Shown: positions 45,681 to 54,742, counted from the first letter of the stretch. The stretch: DNA of 64,000 bases from Acidobacteriaceae bacterium (GCA_019240405.1 JAFAYL010000020.1:1-64000); one strand, 5' to 3'. A program made the numbers and translations. Notes: generated from the sequence alone by a model not told the origin.

Positions 45681-47000
45681 TCAACACCCGGATCCGCCGG
45701 GGCCGCCTTCGTAGAAGTAAACCTCCCAGCCCGAACCGCCGCTCGAATACGGTCCACGAATGCTGTAGCACTTCGGCGATGGCCTCACGCGAGTGAGACT
45801 GTCCCATATGCCGTTGGATGAAGAGTTGATGTAGAACAGATTTCGCTGGAACGCAGCGTAGCCAAAACCTCTATAAGGCCACTGACCGCTGCCTTCCGGC
45901 GGCCATGGATCCTTGGCGACGCCTTCCGTCCCGAACTCGATTGTTTGGGCGTGTTTCGAGAGCTGGCCGTGACGATAGATGGAGCCCGGATAGTAGCCAA
46001 TCCACTTCCCTTGAATGGCAAGCCACCAGTTGCCCTTATATAAGTAATACTCGGCGGCGAACTCCCATTGCGTGCCGCCCTGTTTGCTGTAGTGCGTGAA
46101 GCCCGCTCCTAAGTCGCCATGGTTTGCGACTTGCACGAACGCAGCGCAGGTCAGGTTATAACAACCGGTTTTGTGGTAGCCGTCTGCGGTCCAATAGATA
46201 AACAATCTCGAATTTTGTCCTCCATAAAAGTCTGGATAATTTTGCCAGCCCACCTCCGCAGTTTGGTTTCCACCGATGTACCACTCCTGGGAAAGGGAAA
46301 ACACTTCACCTTTCGACGTATTGACATGCGGACTCCAGAGATTCAGGTTGGAGTTGCCGCCCCAGTTCTTGACGTTCTGATAGGTGAACGAGTATTTATG
46401 GGACTCCGCGGCGGGCGGCTCTAACCCGTTCGTCTCAACCGCCTGTCCGGCTCCGTTCGGCCCTTTTTCGAAAAACTGCTGCAAGGTCTGGAATCGAGTC
46501 ATGTCGTCGAGAGTGATCCGGCGCATCGGGATTGTATTTTCCTCGCACGCGACAGAGTTGCCGAACCGATCGAATGGCTCATCTGGATCAAGCTGGGAAG
46601 CAGGCTTCGCGATCCCCTCTGCGGCGTTGCTATCCGCCTGAGCCTTCGGAAGCATTGAGTCGGGAGGTGGGGTTGCAATGCCCTTCAGACCGAGAATCCG
46701 GACGGTGGGCTGCTGCTCAATCGGGATGCAATCGAAGTGGCTATCGTCCAGCACGAAGCTGTGAGTTACCGTTACGCCTTCGTACATAGTAAGGATGTGC
46801 TGGCGCATCTCTTCAAACGCCTGTTCATCTCTCACTCGATTACCGGAACGAGAGAGATAATCGCCAGCGATTGCTAACTTCGCGCTTTGCAGAAAATCAT
46901 CGAAAGGGACGAAACTGGTCACATTCGCTTGGGCGTTGATTGGTGCGTTGAATCCGGCTACAGCCAGCATGAAGCCGAATAAAGGAATGCTGTACTTCAC
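45681..47000 (-). CDS. Neprosin-family (DUF239) exported endopeptidase-like protein
   Basis: The 439-residue protein has a signal peptide (MKYSIPLFGFMLAVAGFNAPINAQ) and a C-terminal neprosin domain from about residue 200: FSLSQEWYIGG, VGWQNYPDFYGG, RLFIYWTADGYHKTGCYNL, GNWWLAIQGKWIGYYP and IEFGTEGVAKDP follow the family order seen in plant neprosin. Residues about 150-190 (RRITLDDMTRFQTLQQFF) may correspond to its activation peptide. Plant neprosin is a glutamic peptidase that cuts after proline; the Glu of SQEW and of GTEG are candidate catalytic residues, but this alignment is by eye. It lies on the opposite strand to the TrmJ operon. Confidence 0.85.
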   Translation of the reverse strand: MKYSIPLFGFMLAVAGFNAPINAQANVTSFVPFDDFLQSAKLAIAGDYLSRSGNRVRDEQAFEEMRQHILTMYEGVTVTHSFVLDDSHFDCIPIEQQPTVRILGLKGIATPPPDSMLPKAQADSNAAEGIAKPASQLDPDEPFDRFGNSVACEENTIPMRRITLDDMTRFQTLQQFFEKGPNGAGQAVETNGLEPPAAESHKYSFTYQNVKNWGGNSNLNLWSPHVNTSKGEVFSLSQEWYIGGNQTAEVGWQNYPDFYGGQNSRLFIYWTADGYHKTGCYNLTCAAFVQVANHGDLGAGFTHYSKQGGTQWEFAAEYYLYKGNWWLAIQGKWIGYYPGSIYRHGQLSKHAQTIEFGTEGVAKDPWPPEGSGQWPYRGFGYAAFQRNLFYINSSSNGIWDSLTRVRPSPKCYSIRGPYSSGGSGWEVYFYEGGPGGSGC

Positions 47001-47099
47001 TGAGGTTCTCCTTTGCGAAATTTGATGGAGAGTAAATTGGCGTTCATCGTATCACAGCCTTTGTGGTTTCGAACTCGATAGTCGATGGGATAAATTCGG

Positions 47100-47188
47100 T
47101 GGTGCTGGAGGTGGGGGTCGAACCCACATGTTCAGTGAAGAACGCGGGATTTTGAGTCCCGTGCGTCTGCCAGTTCCGCCACTCCAGC
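47100..47188 (-). tRNA. tRNA-Leu(CAA)
   Basis: Read on the minus strand the gene begins GCTGGAG, and CTCCAGC closes the acceptor stem near the 3' end, followed by the discriminator A and an encoded CCA. The anticodon loop is CTCAAAA between stems CGGGA and TCCCG, giving anticodon CAA (Leu). A long variable arm (GCGTTCTTCACTGAACATGT region) confirms a class II tRNA, and GGGTTCGACCCCC is the T arm. The length is 89 bases. It stands alone between the neprosin and bshC genes. Confidence 0.97.
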
Positions 47189-47237
47189 GCGTTACGGAAT
47201 TAAGCCGAGTATAACAACCGATGGGCGCTCCTCCGCG

Positions 47238-48827
47238 CTAAATCGTGCGGATCATGTGGTCGGGACACCCTAAGTGCACTTCCTTTATCAATCGCCCCGG
47301 CAAGTCCCAACCATGTTGCGCGAGAAAAGGAATGATCGAATAGAATCTCTCCTGTAAGTGGCGAAAGGGAAAGATAAGATCCGTCAAGTAACTCGCATCC
47401 CGCATGACGCGCTCATCGCGCCTCATTCTCTGGCGCGCGGTTTTGCGCGAAATTTTGTCGAGCTGGTACAACATCTTATTCCCACTCTTGTTCGCCGCCG
47501 CTTCAAGCGTCGGATCAAAATCGGCCAGATGCGATTGAAGCCTCCCGAGTGTGGAAGAGATCGTGTCGCGCGCCGAATCAATCTCTTCAATGAGTCCGCC
47601 CGGTACAAGCCGCGCGGCGATCCGGCTGTTTACCTGTTCCCGGTGAGCAAAGACGTCAGTAACGTGCAGACGATAACGCTCCAGTAGCTTCGCCGCACGC
47701 GCGTCGAGAAGCGTGAAGCTATTTCGAGGAAATATAACAGGCATGCGGCCGAGCAAATTTTCGTACAGCACTTGCGCTTGCGCCATGTAGGCGATCTCCG
47801 ATGGCCCGCCCACATAGCTGACTGTGGGCAACAAGTAATCCTGCAAGACCGGCCGCAAAAGCGCGTTAGGCGATAAGCTCCCGTCTAACGAAATCAGATC
47901 TTCCGCAGAATAGGATTTGTCCTTGGCCCTGAAGCGCCCCTCGCTCCAACGCAGCGGGACACGTTTTCCTTCGTCGATCAGGAACACTAATGACGTGGTC
48001 TCGTCGATGTGGACCTGGGTATGATACCCTGCCGCGATAAGCTGTTGGTTCCTCTCGCGAAGGGCTTGGATCAACTCCGGTACACGATGCACGGATTGAG
48101 TGATAAACGGGAGCGCCATTTCCCGAACCGCGGGCGCGAGCGGGTCAAGATAGACAAGACCGCAATCCTTGAGTAGCTCGCGGAGAAAGGATCCGAAAGC
48201 GGAGCCGAGCGTAGGAGTATTTGCAGCTTTCGCCCCATAGCTCTTTTCGAGCCGCTCAACGACTTCATCCGCAAACGGCAATTCGCCGAGACCTGCCCTC
48301 AGCTCGTCGAAAGGGATCTGCCCGAGCGCCACTTCACCAACTGGGCCGCCCGTCATGGCCGGCTCGGGCACACTTACTCTCGCGGGTTCCGCAACGTGAT
48401 TAAAAACCCATGCATGATCGACTTCCGCAAGATCATGATCTTCCGTCGCTAGCCAGAAGACAGGCACTGCGGGAATACCTTGATCGCTCAAGTGTTTCGC
48501 GAGTTTTGCAGCGGTGAGCGCCTTAAAAATCGTGTACGCTGGCCCGGAAAACAGACCGACCTGCTGCCCGGTTACGACCGCGACTGTTCCCGGCTTAGCG
48601 AGTTTCGTAAGGGTTGCAGATTCGCCATTCTGTTCACGAAGCGCTTTCACTAAGGAAGCGCGCCGGTGGTTTGAAAAATCGATTCGTTCCGCCGATTCCG
48701 CGAACGCCGCATTGTCGCTGAAGTGCTTGAAATAGAAGCCTTTTACTTGATCGGCATCGTAGAGATAATCTGAAAACAGCTTGCTTGTGCCGGGAATCAG
48801 TGTTTGGCGGACACACGAAGGCTCCAT
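47238..48827 (-). CDS. bshC: Bacillithiol synthase cysteine-adding enzyme BshC
   Basis: BshC adds cysteine to glucosaminyl-malate to complete bacillithiol. The 529-residue length is normal. Family motifs include VTGQQVGLFSGPAYTIFKALTAAKLA near 85-110, PVFWLATEDHDLAEVDH near 123, and the ATEDHD acidic cluster; the C-terminal coiled coil holds the DPTLEAAANKSGNKMLYQLDKI region near 432. Bacillithiol is known from Firmicutes, Bacteroidetes, Deinococcus and Acidobacteria. BshA and BshB are not visible here. It starts with ATG and is the first gene left of the divergent cyaY. Confidence 0.95.
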   Translation of the reverse strand: MEPSCVRQTLIPGTSKLFSDYLYDADQVKGFYFKHFSDNAAFAESAERIDFSNHRRASLVKALREQNGESATLTKLAKPGTVAVVTGQQVGLFSGPAYTIFKALTAAKLAKHLSDQGIPAVPVFWLATEDHDLAEVDHAWVFNHVAEPARVSVPEPAMTGGPVGEVALGQIPFDELRAGLGELPFADEVVERLEKSYGAKAANTPTLGSAFGSFLRELLKDCGLVYLDPLAPAVREMALPFITQSVHRVPELIQALRERNQQLIAAGYHTQVHIDETTSLVFLIDEGKRVPLRWSEGRFRAKDKSYSAEDLISLDGSLSPNALLRPVLQDYLLPTVSYVGGPSEIAYMAQAQVLYENLLGRMPVIFPRNSFTLLDARAAKLLERYRLHVTDVFAHREQVNSRIAARLVPGGLIEEIDSARDTISSTLGRLQSHLADFDPTLEAAANKSGNKMLYQLDKISRKTARQRMRRDERVMRDASYLTDLIFPFRHLQERFYSIIPFLAQHGWDLPGRLIKEVHLGCPDHMIRTI

Positions 48828-48916
48828 AGCGCGCTGTGCAGTTACGAGATGACATTCGGGATGCTAAAGTTCCAGACTTTCCGTCGCGCTAAGAAGACAA
48901 TGTAAATAGCGATCAC

Positions 48917-49243
48917 ATGGACGAACAGGATTTCAAGACAAAAGCGGACGCGGCGCTCCAATCGCTCTACAGGAAACTCTCCGGCGCCTCCGACCAGTAT
49001 GATTTCGAGCCGGATTTCAATTCAGGAGCTCTCGCGATCGAGTTTGAAGAACCAAAAGCGAAATTCGTAATCAGCCCCAACACGCCCGTTCGCCAGATTT
49101 GGGTATCGGCGCATTCTAAGAGTTTCAAACTTGATTGGAATGAGGGACAGAAGTCTTTCATCTTGCCGGAAACCGGCGAGACCCTGGATCAATTGATTGC
49201 GTCGGCGATTGGGCAGCATTTGGGCGAGCCAGTTCAGTTATAA
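48917..49243 (+). CDS. cyaY: Frataxin-like iron donor CyaY
   Basis: The 108-residue protein has the frataxin alpha-beta sandwich: helix DFKTKADAALQSLYRKL, an acidic early strand (YDFEPDFNSGALAIEFEE), PVRQIWVSAHSKSFKLDW and a final helix ending in LGEPVQL. CyaY binds iron and modulates iron-sulfur cluster assembly. It is five bases before hemW, so iron-sulfur and haem functions are linked in one transcript. An iscU or sufU gene is not adjacent. Confidence 0.85.
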   Translation: MDEQDFKTKADAALQSLYRKLSGASDQYDFEPDFNSGALAIEFEEPKAKFVISPNTPVRQIWVSAHSKSFKLDWNEGQKSFILPETGETLDQLIASAIGQHLGEPVQL

Positions 49244-49248
49244 ACGTC

Positions 49249-50346
49249 GTGCCTGGCATTTATATCTCCTATCCTTTTTGCATGCAAAAGTGTAGTTTCT
49301 GCAATTTTGCGTCGGGCGTGTCCAGCCTCGAAACACGCGCTCAATACGAGCGCACGCTGTTGGAAGAAGTGACGGCGCATCGCTGGAGTTGGCTCCCAGA
49401 AACAATCTATTTCGGCGGAGGCACGCCGAGTCTCATGCCGCAAGACACGCTTCGCGCGCTCATGAACGCGATCCCCAAGCAGGCCGTCACCGAGGCTACA
49501 CTCGAATGCGCGCCGGGAACGGTTAGCGCACAGCACGCCCCGGAATGGAAGCGCGCGGGCATCAATCGCGTGAGCCTCGGAGTTCAGTCGTTCGTTGCAG
49601 CAGAGCTCCGCGAGACTGGACGACATCACACTGCTGAAACCGTCCAGGAGGATGTTGAGACTTTGTGCGCCGCCGGAATCGACAACATAAATATGGATCT
49701 AATCAGCGGGCTTCCGAGGCAGACGAAGGAATCTTGGGCACATTCACTCGAATGGATCGAACGGCTTCATCCGCCGCACGCTTCTGTTTACATCTTCGAA
49801 ATCGATGACGAGAGCCGGCTGGGTAATGAAGTGTTGCAAGGAGGCGCGCGTTACGGCGCGAATCATCTTCCAACTGAAAGCGAGACGGCAGAGTTCTATG
49901 AGCTCGCTGTCGACACGCTGCGCAGATTCGGGCTAAACCGATACGAGATTTCGAATTTCGCGCGCTCGGGATGGGAGTCGCGGCACAACTTGAAGTACTG
50001 GCGCCTTGAGCCTTATATCGGCTTCGGATTGGACGCCCACTCATTTAATGGAAGAGAAAGATGGTCGAATCCGGACACGCTCAGCGACTATTTCGCCCAG
50101 CATGAACGTTTATCGGGCGGGGATCGCGAGCTGACCCCAACGGATCCTTCTGAAGAGCGCTTCTTCGTTGGATTGCGGCTCACCGCTGGAATTCAACCCA
50201 CGTCTCAGGAATGGACCCGCTTTGCGCAGCCTATCCGAAAATGGCTGGATGCCGGTATGATCGAGCGCAGCGGAACTCGCTTGCGGCTCGCGCCGGGTGC
50301 CGTCTTGCTGTCCAACGAAATACTCCAGGATTTCATCGATGTCTGA
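49249..50346 (+). CDS. hemW: HemW-like radical SAM haem chaperone
   Basis: The 365-residue protein is a radical SAM enzyme with the Cx3Cx2C cluster motif at residues 11-18 (CMQKCSFC), YFGGGTPSL near 58 and the HemW-family C-terminal HemN_C domain (RRFGLNRYEISNFARSG near 218-235, YWRLEPYIGFGLDAHSF). HemW inserts haem into respiratory proteins; it lacks the coproporphyrinogen oxidase function of HemN despite frequent annotation as that. Start GTG 49249 is five bases after cyaY. The cluster motif starts unusually close to the N-terminus but this is normal for HemW. Confidence 0.93.
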   Translation: MPGIYISYPFCMQKCSFCNFASGVSSLETRAQYERTLLEEVTAHRWSWLPETIYFGGGTPSLMPQDTLRALMNAIPKQAVTEATLECAPGTVSAQHAPEWKRAGINRVSLGVQSFVAAELRETGRHHTAETVQEDVETLCAAGIDNINMDLISGLPRQTKESWAHSLEWIERLHPPHASVYIFEIDDESRLGNEVLQGGARYGANHLPTESETAEFYELAVDTLRRFGLNRYEISNFARSGWESRHNLKYWRLEPYIGFGLDAHSFNGRERWSNPDTLSDYFAQHERLSGGDRELTPTDPSEERFFVGLRLTAGIQPTSQEWTRFAQPIRKWLDAGMIERSGTRLRLAPGAVLLSNEILQDFIDV

Positions 50347-50397
50347 ACGACTGATGCCAAAGCGCGGCAGCAACAATGGTTTGATACTATTTCTCGA

Positions 50398-51522
50398 ATG
50401 CTGATTTTATCGGCGACGCTTGCAATCTTTGTATACGGCCTGATCGCCCCGATCTTGGGCGCCCTTCTGCCGTCTTATCCGCTCACGCCCTCTCAGCAGG
50501 GCAATCTCGGAATGGCGCAGGCGCTCGGGTTAGTAATCGCTTCCCTTTCAGCCGGGCCAGTGATCGACAGAAGAGGCAATAGACTAGCGCTGGTTACGGG
50601 TCTCATCCTGATAGTGGCTTCGCTGGTCGCAGCTCCCAATGCAGGCGGTTATGGCGGCTTGCTTTTCGCTTATTTCGTGCTCGGGATTGGCGGGGGGGTT
50701 GTCGTCACTGGCGCTAATGCGCTAGTGGGGGCGGTTGAGCCAACCAGAAGAGGCTCAGCGCTCAATTTTCTGAATCTATTCTTTGGGCTCGGCGGCATCA
50801 TAACTACTTACGCCGCGAGTTATCTCCTGACGCCGGTGGTCCTTTGTTATTCAGTCGCTGCTCTCACGTTCATCGCCCTCGTCGTGAATGCTGCGACCCG
50901 CATGCCCGGCCCTTCCCGCGAGGCGGGGTTTCGATTAAATGAAGTACCACTGCTGCTATCCCGCCCCGCGCTGATCCTGTTGTGCCTTTTCCTTTTTCTC
51001 TATGTTGCATGCGAGGTGGGCGTGTGGAACTGGTTAAAGGCTTATCTCATCTCGGCGCGGTTTGATTCTCGTTCCGCAGGCGGCGTAGTCAGTTATGGTT
51101 TCGCCTTTGGAATTTTGCTCGGTAGGGTGGTGGTCTCGCGAGTGTTGATCAAAGTTCCTGCGTTAACTGTCACGCTTATATCGGCGATTCTGATGGCGAT
51201 TACAACTTATGCGATGTTGCACCTAGAGTCGCAGCGAAGCATTACGATCGCAGTTTTTTGCGCTGGTCTCACGATGGCGCCAGTGTTTCCAACAACGCTG
51301 GCCATCGTCGGCGACACCTTTCATCGTGGAGCTGCAACGGCTTTAGGCATTGTCATCACGTGCGGGTGGATCGGCCTCGCCGTAAGTTCACCCATTATCG
51401 GCTCACTCGCTGAAAATCAGAATTACCGTCGCGGTCTGATGCTTTTGCCATTATTTTCGGTAGTAATGGTACTAGTGAATCTTGCATTGCGGCCGGTCCT
51501 GAGGCGTCATGTTACGGCGTAG
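50398..51522 (+). CDS. Major facilitator superfamily transporter (FucP-like)
   Basis: The 374-residue membrane protein has about eleven to twelve hydrophobic helices. The loop 2-3 segment DRRGNRLALVTGL near 56-70 carries the MFS D-R-x-G-R/K pattern, and GIGGGVVVTGANALVGAVEPTRRGSALNFLN near 96-125 is typical of the fucose-permease-like branch. The substrate, perhaps a sugar, is not determinable. It follows hemW by 51 bases with its own ATG and may have a separate promoter. Confidence 0.88.
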   Translation: MLILSATLAIFVYGLIAPILGALLPSYPLTPSQQGNLGMAQALGLVIASLSAGPVIDRRGNRLALVTGLILIVASLVAAPNAGGYGGLLFAYFVLGIGGGVVVTGANALVGAVEPTRRGSALNFLNLFFGLGGIITTYAASYLLTPVVLCYSVAALTFIALVVNAATRMPGPSREAGFRLNEVPLLLSRPALILLCLFLFLYVACEVGVWNWLKAYLISARFDSRSAGGVVSYGFAFGILLGRVVVSRVLIKVPALTVTLISAILMAITTYAMLHLESQRSITIAVFCAGLTMAPVFPTTLAIVGDTFHRGAATALGIVITCGWIGLAVSSPIIGSLAENQNYRRGLMLLPLFSVVMVLVNLALRPVLRRHVTA

Positions 51523-51581
51523 CGTTTGCGTCAAATCTGGATTAGACTCGTAAAAATAGCATTTATTCCAGGAGGATCTTT

Positions 51582-52037
51582 ATGGCTTTTTGTCCCAATT
51601 GCGGGGCGCAGGTGACGGGTAGCTTTTGTCCGAATTGCGGTACAGCGGTGGCCGGCACTACAGGCACGACGGGTAGCTCGTACTCCACTCCTCCCCCGGT
51701 AACGTCCGCTCCCGGGCTGACCGAGAATGTCGCCGGCGCGCTCTGCTATCTCTTCGGTCTGGTAACCGGCATTATTTTCCTCGTTATTGCTCCTTACAAC
51801 CAAAATAAAACCGTCCGATTTCATGCTTTTCAGTCGATCTTTGCAAACCTGGCTGTCATTGCGTTTTACATTGTGTGGGGCATGGTGTCGTTCCTGACTC
51901 ATGGATTTGCATTCCTCCTGTACCCGCTATTCGGCTTGCTTTTCTTCTTACTGTGGCTGTATATGATGTATGCCGCGTACACCAATAAGAAAGTGAAGCT
52001 GCCCGTTATAGGCGACCTTGCCGAAAAGCAAGCGTAA
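51582..52037 (+). CDS. Zinc-ribbon membrane protein (DUF4870-like)
   Basis: The 151-residue protein has an N-terminal double zinc ribbon (CPNCGAQV, then CPNCGTAV at residues 4 and 16), a Thr/Ser-rich linker, and two to three hydrophobic segments in a DUF4870 layout (LCYLFGLVTGIIFLVI near 56, VRFHAFQSIFANLAVIAFYIVW near 76, LLFFLLWLYMMYAAY near 117). An AGGAGG at 51570-51575 precedes the ATG by six bases. Function is unknown. Confidence 0.88.
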   Translation: MAFCPNCGAQVTGSFCPNCGTAVAGTTGTTGSSYSTPPPVTSAPGLTENVAGALCYLFGLVTGIIFLVIAPYNQNKTVRFHAFQSIFANLAVIAFYIVWGMVSFLTHGFAFLLYPLFGLLFFLLWLYMMYAAYTNKKVKLPVIGDLAEKQA

Positions 52038-52073
52038 ATCGAGCCTTACGTCGTCACGTCTCATACTGGTGAC

Positions 52074-53129
52074 GTGAGACTTTGGTTCATCTCGCTCGCT
52101 TTTGCTTTGCTCCTCAGCGCCGGCGACATTAGTCCCCGGGTCGGGATTATCGAGATTTACGGCGCACATAAGGTCTCGGTCAAGAAGATCAAAGACGCTC
52201 TCGGGGTTAGCGAAGGAGATGTTCTTCCCAGCTCACGCGAAGATGCCGAGGCGCGCATCGCCAAAATCCCCGGAGTAGTTGCGTCACGCATCGAAGCCGT
52301 TTGCTGTAACGAGGGGAAAATGATTCTCTATGTCGGTATTGAAGAGAAAAATTCTCCGCATTTTGACTTCCGCCCAAGCCCCACCGGAGATGTCGCGCTT
52401 CCTCAAGAGATTGTCGAGAATTACCGGGCGCTTATGGATGCCGTAGCGCAAAGCATTCGTGGACGGAATGCTGATGAGGATCTTACCAACGGCTATTCAC
52501 TCATGGCCGACCCGCAGTGCCGCGAATTGCAGCAAAACTTCGTGCAGATGGTGGCGCGCGATTTGGCACTAGGGGATCAGGTGTTGCGACAATCCGGAAG
52601 CGCCGACCAGAGAACAATTGCTGCGTACGTTCTGCAATATGGGCCGCGCGATTCACGAAGTTCAAAGACGATTATCGACGGCCTTCAGTATGCATTACAG
52701 GACCAGGAAGATACCGTTCGCGAGAACGCAATGCGATCTCTCAAGGCCATTGCGGTTGGCGCGAAGCTTCATCCAGAGCAGCAGATCCGAATTGAACTGA
52801 CGTGGTTTATCGAGCTGATGAATTCCGTTGTCTGGTCCGATCGTCGCGACGCAAGTTTAGCGTTGGTGAATCTTACTGAACAGCGGGACCCTGAAACGCT
52901 CGAGCTGCTTCGGCAACGGGCCCTCGCCTCGGTGGTAGAAATGGCGCGTTGGCGCGACCTGCAGCATGCACTGCCTGGTTTCATCCTGGCCGGAAGGATT
53001 GCGGGACTGGATGAGAAACAAATTCAAGCTGCTTGGCTGAGTGGGGATCGCGAAGAGTTAATACAAGCGACTTTGAAGCCGCGTCGGAAACGGGCCACAG
53101 CTAGCGCGGTTAGTCAACTGGCGAAATAG
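52074..53129 (+). CDS. Exported protein with POTRA-like N-terminus and helical (HEAT-like) C-terminus
   Basis: The 351-residue product has a signal peptide (MRLWFISLAFALLLSAG), a section resembling a POTRA fold (IIEIYGAHKVSVKKIKDALGVSEGDVL near 24-50, then ARIAKIPGVVASRIE and ILYVGIEE), and a helical repeat section near 160-330 that includes paired helices AAYVLQYGPRD and ALQDQEDTVRENAMRSLKAIA. Such repeat proteins are common in Acidobacteria but uncharacterised. The start is GTG. Its last 20 bases overlap the end of the convergent Cys-rich gene. Confidence 0.7.
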   Translation: MRLWFISLAFALLLSAGDISPRVGIIEIYGAHKVSVKKIKDALGVSEGDVLPSSREDAEARIAKIPGVVASRIEAVCCNEGKMILYVGIEEKNSPHFDFRPSPTGDVALPQEIVENYRALMDAVAQSIRGRNADEDLTNGYSLMADPQCRELQQNFVQMVARDLALGDQVLRQSGSADQRTIAAYVLQYGPRDSRSSKTIIDGLQYALQDQEDTVRENAMRSLKAIAVGAKLHPEQQIRIELTWFIELMNSVVWSDRRDASLALVNLTEQRDPETLELLRQRALASVVEMARWRDLQHALPGFILAGRIAGLDEKQIQAAWLSGDREELIQATLKPRRKRATASAVSQLAK

Positions 53130-53355
53130 GCTTGATGCCGCCACCCCCGTTCGGCGGGAAACTCGCTGGGGCAGTGTGGAGATCGATCTCGCCATTTCGC
53201 TCATGATGGCGGAATCGCGCCTCGCACTCGCAACAGTCACTGCACCGGCGGCACCGCTCACACAGGTGATTGGCGCAGGCGTCTTTTGTGCAGAAGACGC
53301 AAATATCGCGCGAGCTTTCACCACAGATTGAACAAGTAAAGGCGCTTACTTCCAT
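53110..53355 (-). CDS. Small Cys-rich zinc-finger-like protein
   Basis: The 81-residue product is rich in Cys: FTCSICGESSRD, CVFCTKDACANHLC and CERCRRCSDCCEC follow each other over residues 8-46, giving 13 Cys and one central His. The spacing resembles a B-box or LIM-like double zinc finger, after which the tail is Pro/Gly-rich. It starts at an ATG that shares one base with the stop of the upstream gene (TAATG). It is the last gene of the receptor operon and is likely cytosolic. No bacterial family is known to me. Confidence 0.6.
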   Translation of the reverse strand: MEVSAFTCSICGESSRDICVFCTKDACANHLCERCRRCSDCCECEARFRHHERNGEIDLHTAPASFPPNGGGGIKPISPVD

Positions 53356-53996
53356 TAATTGCTCTTCGATCTTCTCGCTGAAGCCGGAGGCTCTCTGCTG
53401 ATAATACCGCGACAACGCTGCGCTTCCTCATCGGCAATTTTGAAGTCTTGTTCCTTGCTGGACGCCAGGTCGCGAAGATAATCGCGAAATCGTTCTCGAT
53501 TGGTGAAATTGCGCGCAATCAACTCACTCAGTCTGTCAGCCGCAGCGCGGTCTCCATATTTGTGCGCACCGTCATCGAGCGATCGCGCGCTTGTGTCCAG
53601 CGCCTCGAGACGAAAGTAAGTATCGAGTGCAAGCGAAAGACTCTCCGTCCTAGCCGACAATGCCCGTGTTGCGATGACCACGTCATTGACCTGCCTTTGT
53701 GCAGTTGTCCATTGAAGGACATAGGTACTTGGAGCGCCTTTCTTGTCGTACCATTGTTGCGGATTTAGGTTCGCAATCAGCGTTTTCAGTTGTTCGTTAT
53801 CCTTCACCAAGGCCGCGATGATGTTCTTCACATCCCACGGCGATTCTAGACCCGATACCGGTGGAACCTGACCTGGCGCTACAGTAGGCGAATTCGCCGG
53901 GCGAGCCGGGGTCTGCGACGACTGAGCTGAACAACACGCGATGCCAAACGAGGCCAAAACGATGAGCCTTAGAAGGCGCAAATTTCTTGAGTTCAT
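53355..53996 (-). CDS. Exported protein of unknown function
   Basis: The 213-residue product has a signal peptide with a lipobox-like LASFGIACCSAQ near residues 14-25, a Pro-rich linker, and a helical domain about 55-200 (IIAALVKDNEQLKTLIANLNP, then TESLSLALDTYFRLEALD). I recognise no family. The start overlaps the FecR-like gene's stop (ATGA) and its own stop overlaps the Cys-rich gene (TAATG), so it is embedded in the operon. It may be a lipoprotein on the periplasmic side. Confidence 0.65.
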   Translation of the reverse strand: MNSRNLRLLRLIVLASFGIACCSAQSSQTPARPANSPTVAPGQVPPVSGLESPWDVKNIIAALVKDNEQLKTLIANLNPQQWYDKKGAPSTYVLQWTTAQRQVNDVVIATRALSARTESLSLALDTYFRLEALDTSARSLDDGAHKYGDRAAADRLSELIARNFTNRERFRDYLRDLASSKEQDFKIADEEAQRCRGIISREPPASARRSKSN

Positions 53997-54712
53997 GGAC
54001 CGGAAAGTTGAATACAGAATGATGAGGCTTTTGCGAGCAATCTGTCGCTACTGAACTGGGCCTCTCCATCTCGCGAGCCTGTGTGGCCGAAGGTGATCGC
54101 CGACCAAACGTCCTTAATTGATCGGACGGTGAATCGATAGAGCGATCCACGATCCAGGCGGCGCGAAATGCGTTCATCCCGCTCAACTAGGATTGCATCG
54201 ACAGCCGTTACAAGCACTGGTTCCTTTTGGGGAAAGAACGCATGCTGCACGCGAACGGAGCCTTCAATCACATCGATTCGAACGTCGTCATCTTCATCCA
54301 CTGCCAGCGCTATCGTGGCGCGCTCACGAGCGATGATGCTTGCGACCGGACAAAAAATTCGCTGCTGAAGTTGAGTGGCGCTAGGCTGGAGATGGACGCG
54401 AACCCGCCCGTCAATCACATCCAGCAGGTCACCGCTCTCGGTTGTGTTTTGCCGGAATACCACGCGAGAGTTGTTGAAAATTTCGAAACTGCTTCCTCCC
54501 GCAACTCTAAAACTTGCGTACCCATCGCTCCCTGTCGAGATCACCTGCTGCGGAGGCACCCAGTCGCCGGCGCTCACGGCCCACGGTTGCCCGTTGCGGC
54601 CGATTGAAACTTGACCGCTAACCGATGCAGCTCGCGCGGCTCTCGCCGGTGCGGGCGTCTGCGCGAGTGCGAACCCAGCCGTGACCGCGAGGAATCCAAG
54701 GATGGTTCGCAT
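53993..54712 (-). CDS. FecR-domain periplasmic protein
   Basis: The 239-residue protein has a signal peptide (ILGFLAVTAGFALAQ) and a FecR domain from about 35 to 130: GQVSIGRNGQPWAVSAGDWV, GSDGYASFRVAGGSSFEIFNNSRVVF and DLLDVIDGRVRVHLQ are the beta-helix repeats. Unlike anti-sigma FecR proteins it has no internal membrane helix and no adjacent ECF sigma factor, so a structural or sensing role is more likely. The ATG at 54712 is preferred to a TTG two codons upstream. It is followed by the unknown exported gene with a four-base overlap. Confidence 0.82.
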   Translation of the reverse strand: MRTILGFLAVTAGFALAQTPAPARAARAASVSGQVSIGRNGQPWAVSAGDWVPPQQVISTGSDGYASFRVAGGSSFEIFNNSRVVFRQNTTESGDLLDVIDGRVRVHLQPSATQLQQRIFCPVASIIARERATIALAVDEDDDVRIDVIEGSVRVQHAFFPQKEPVLVTAVDAILVERDERISRRLDRGSLYRFTVRSIKDVWSAITFGHTGSRDGEAQFSSDRLLAKASSFCIQLSGP

Positions 54713-54742
54713 CAACAAATTTCATTGTTTCACAGGAAAACT

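Noticed and set aside
49249-50346. Coproporphyrinogen III oxidase (HemN)
   Set aside because: Length, the very early Cx3Cx2C motif and lack of the HemN N-terminal extension fit HemW.
53993-54712. Anti-sigma factor FecR with ECF sigma partner
   Set aside because: No membrane helix or sigma gene is found; only the FecR beta-domain is shared.
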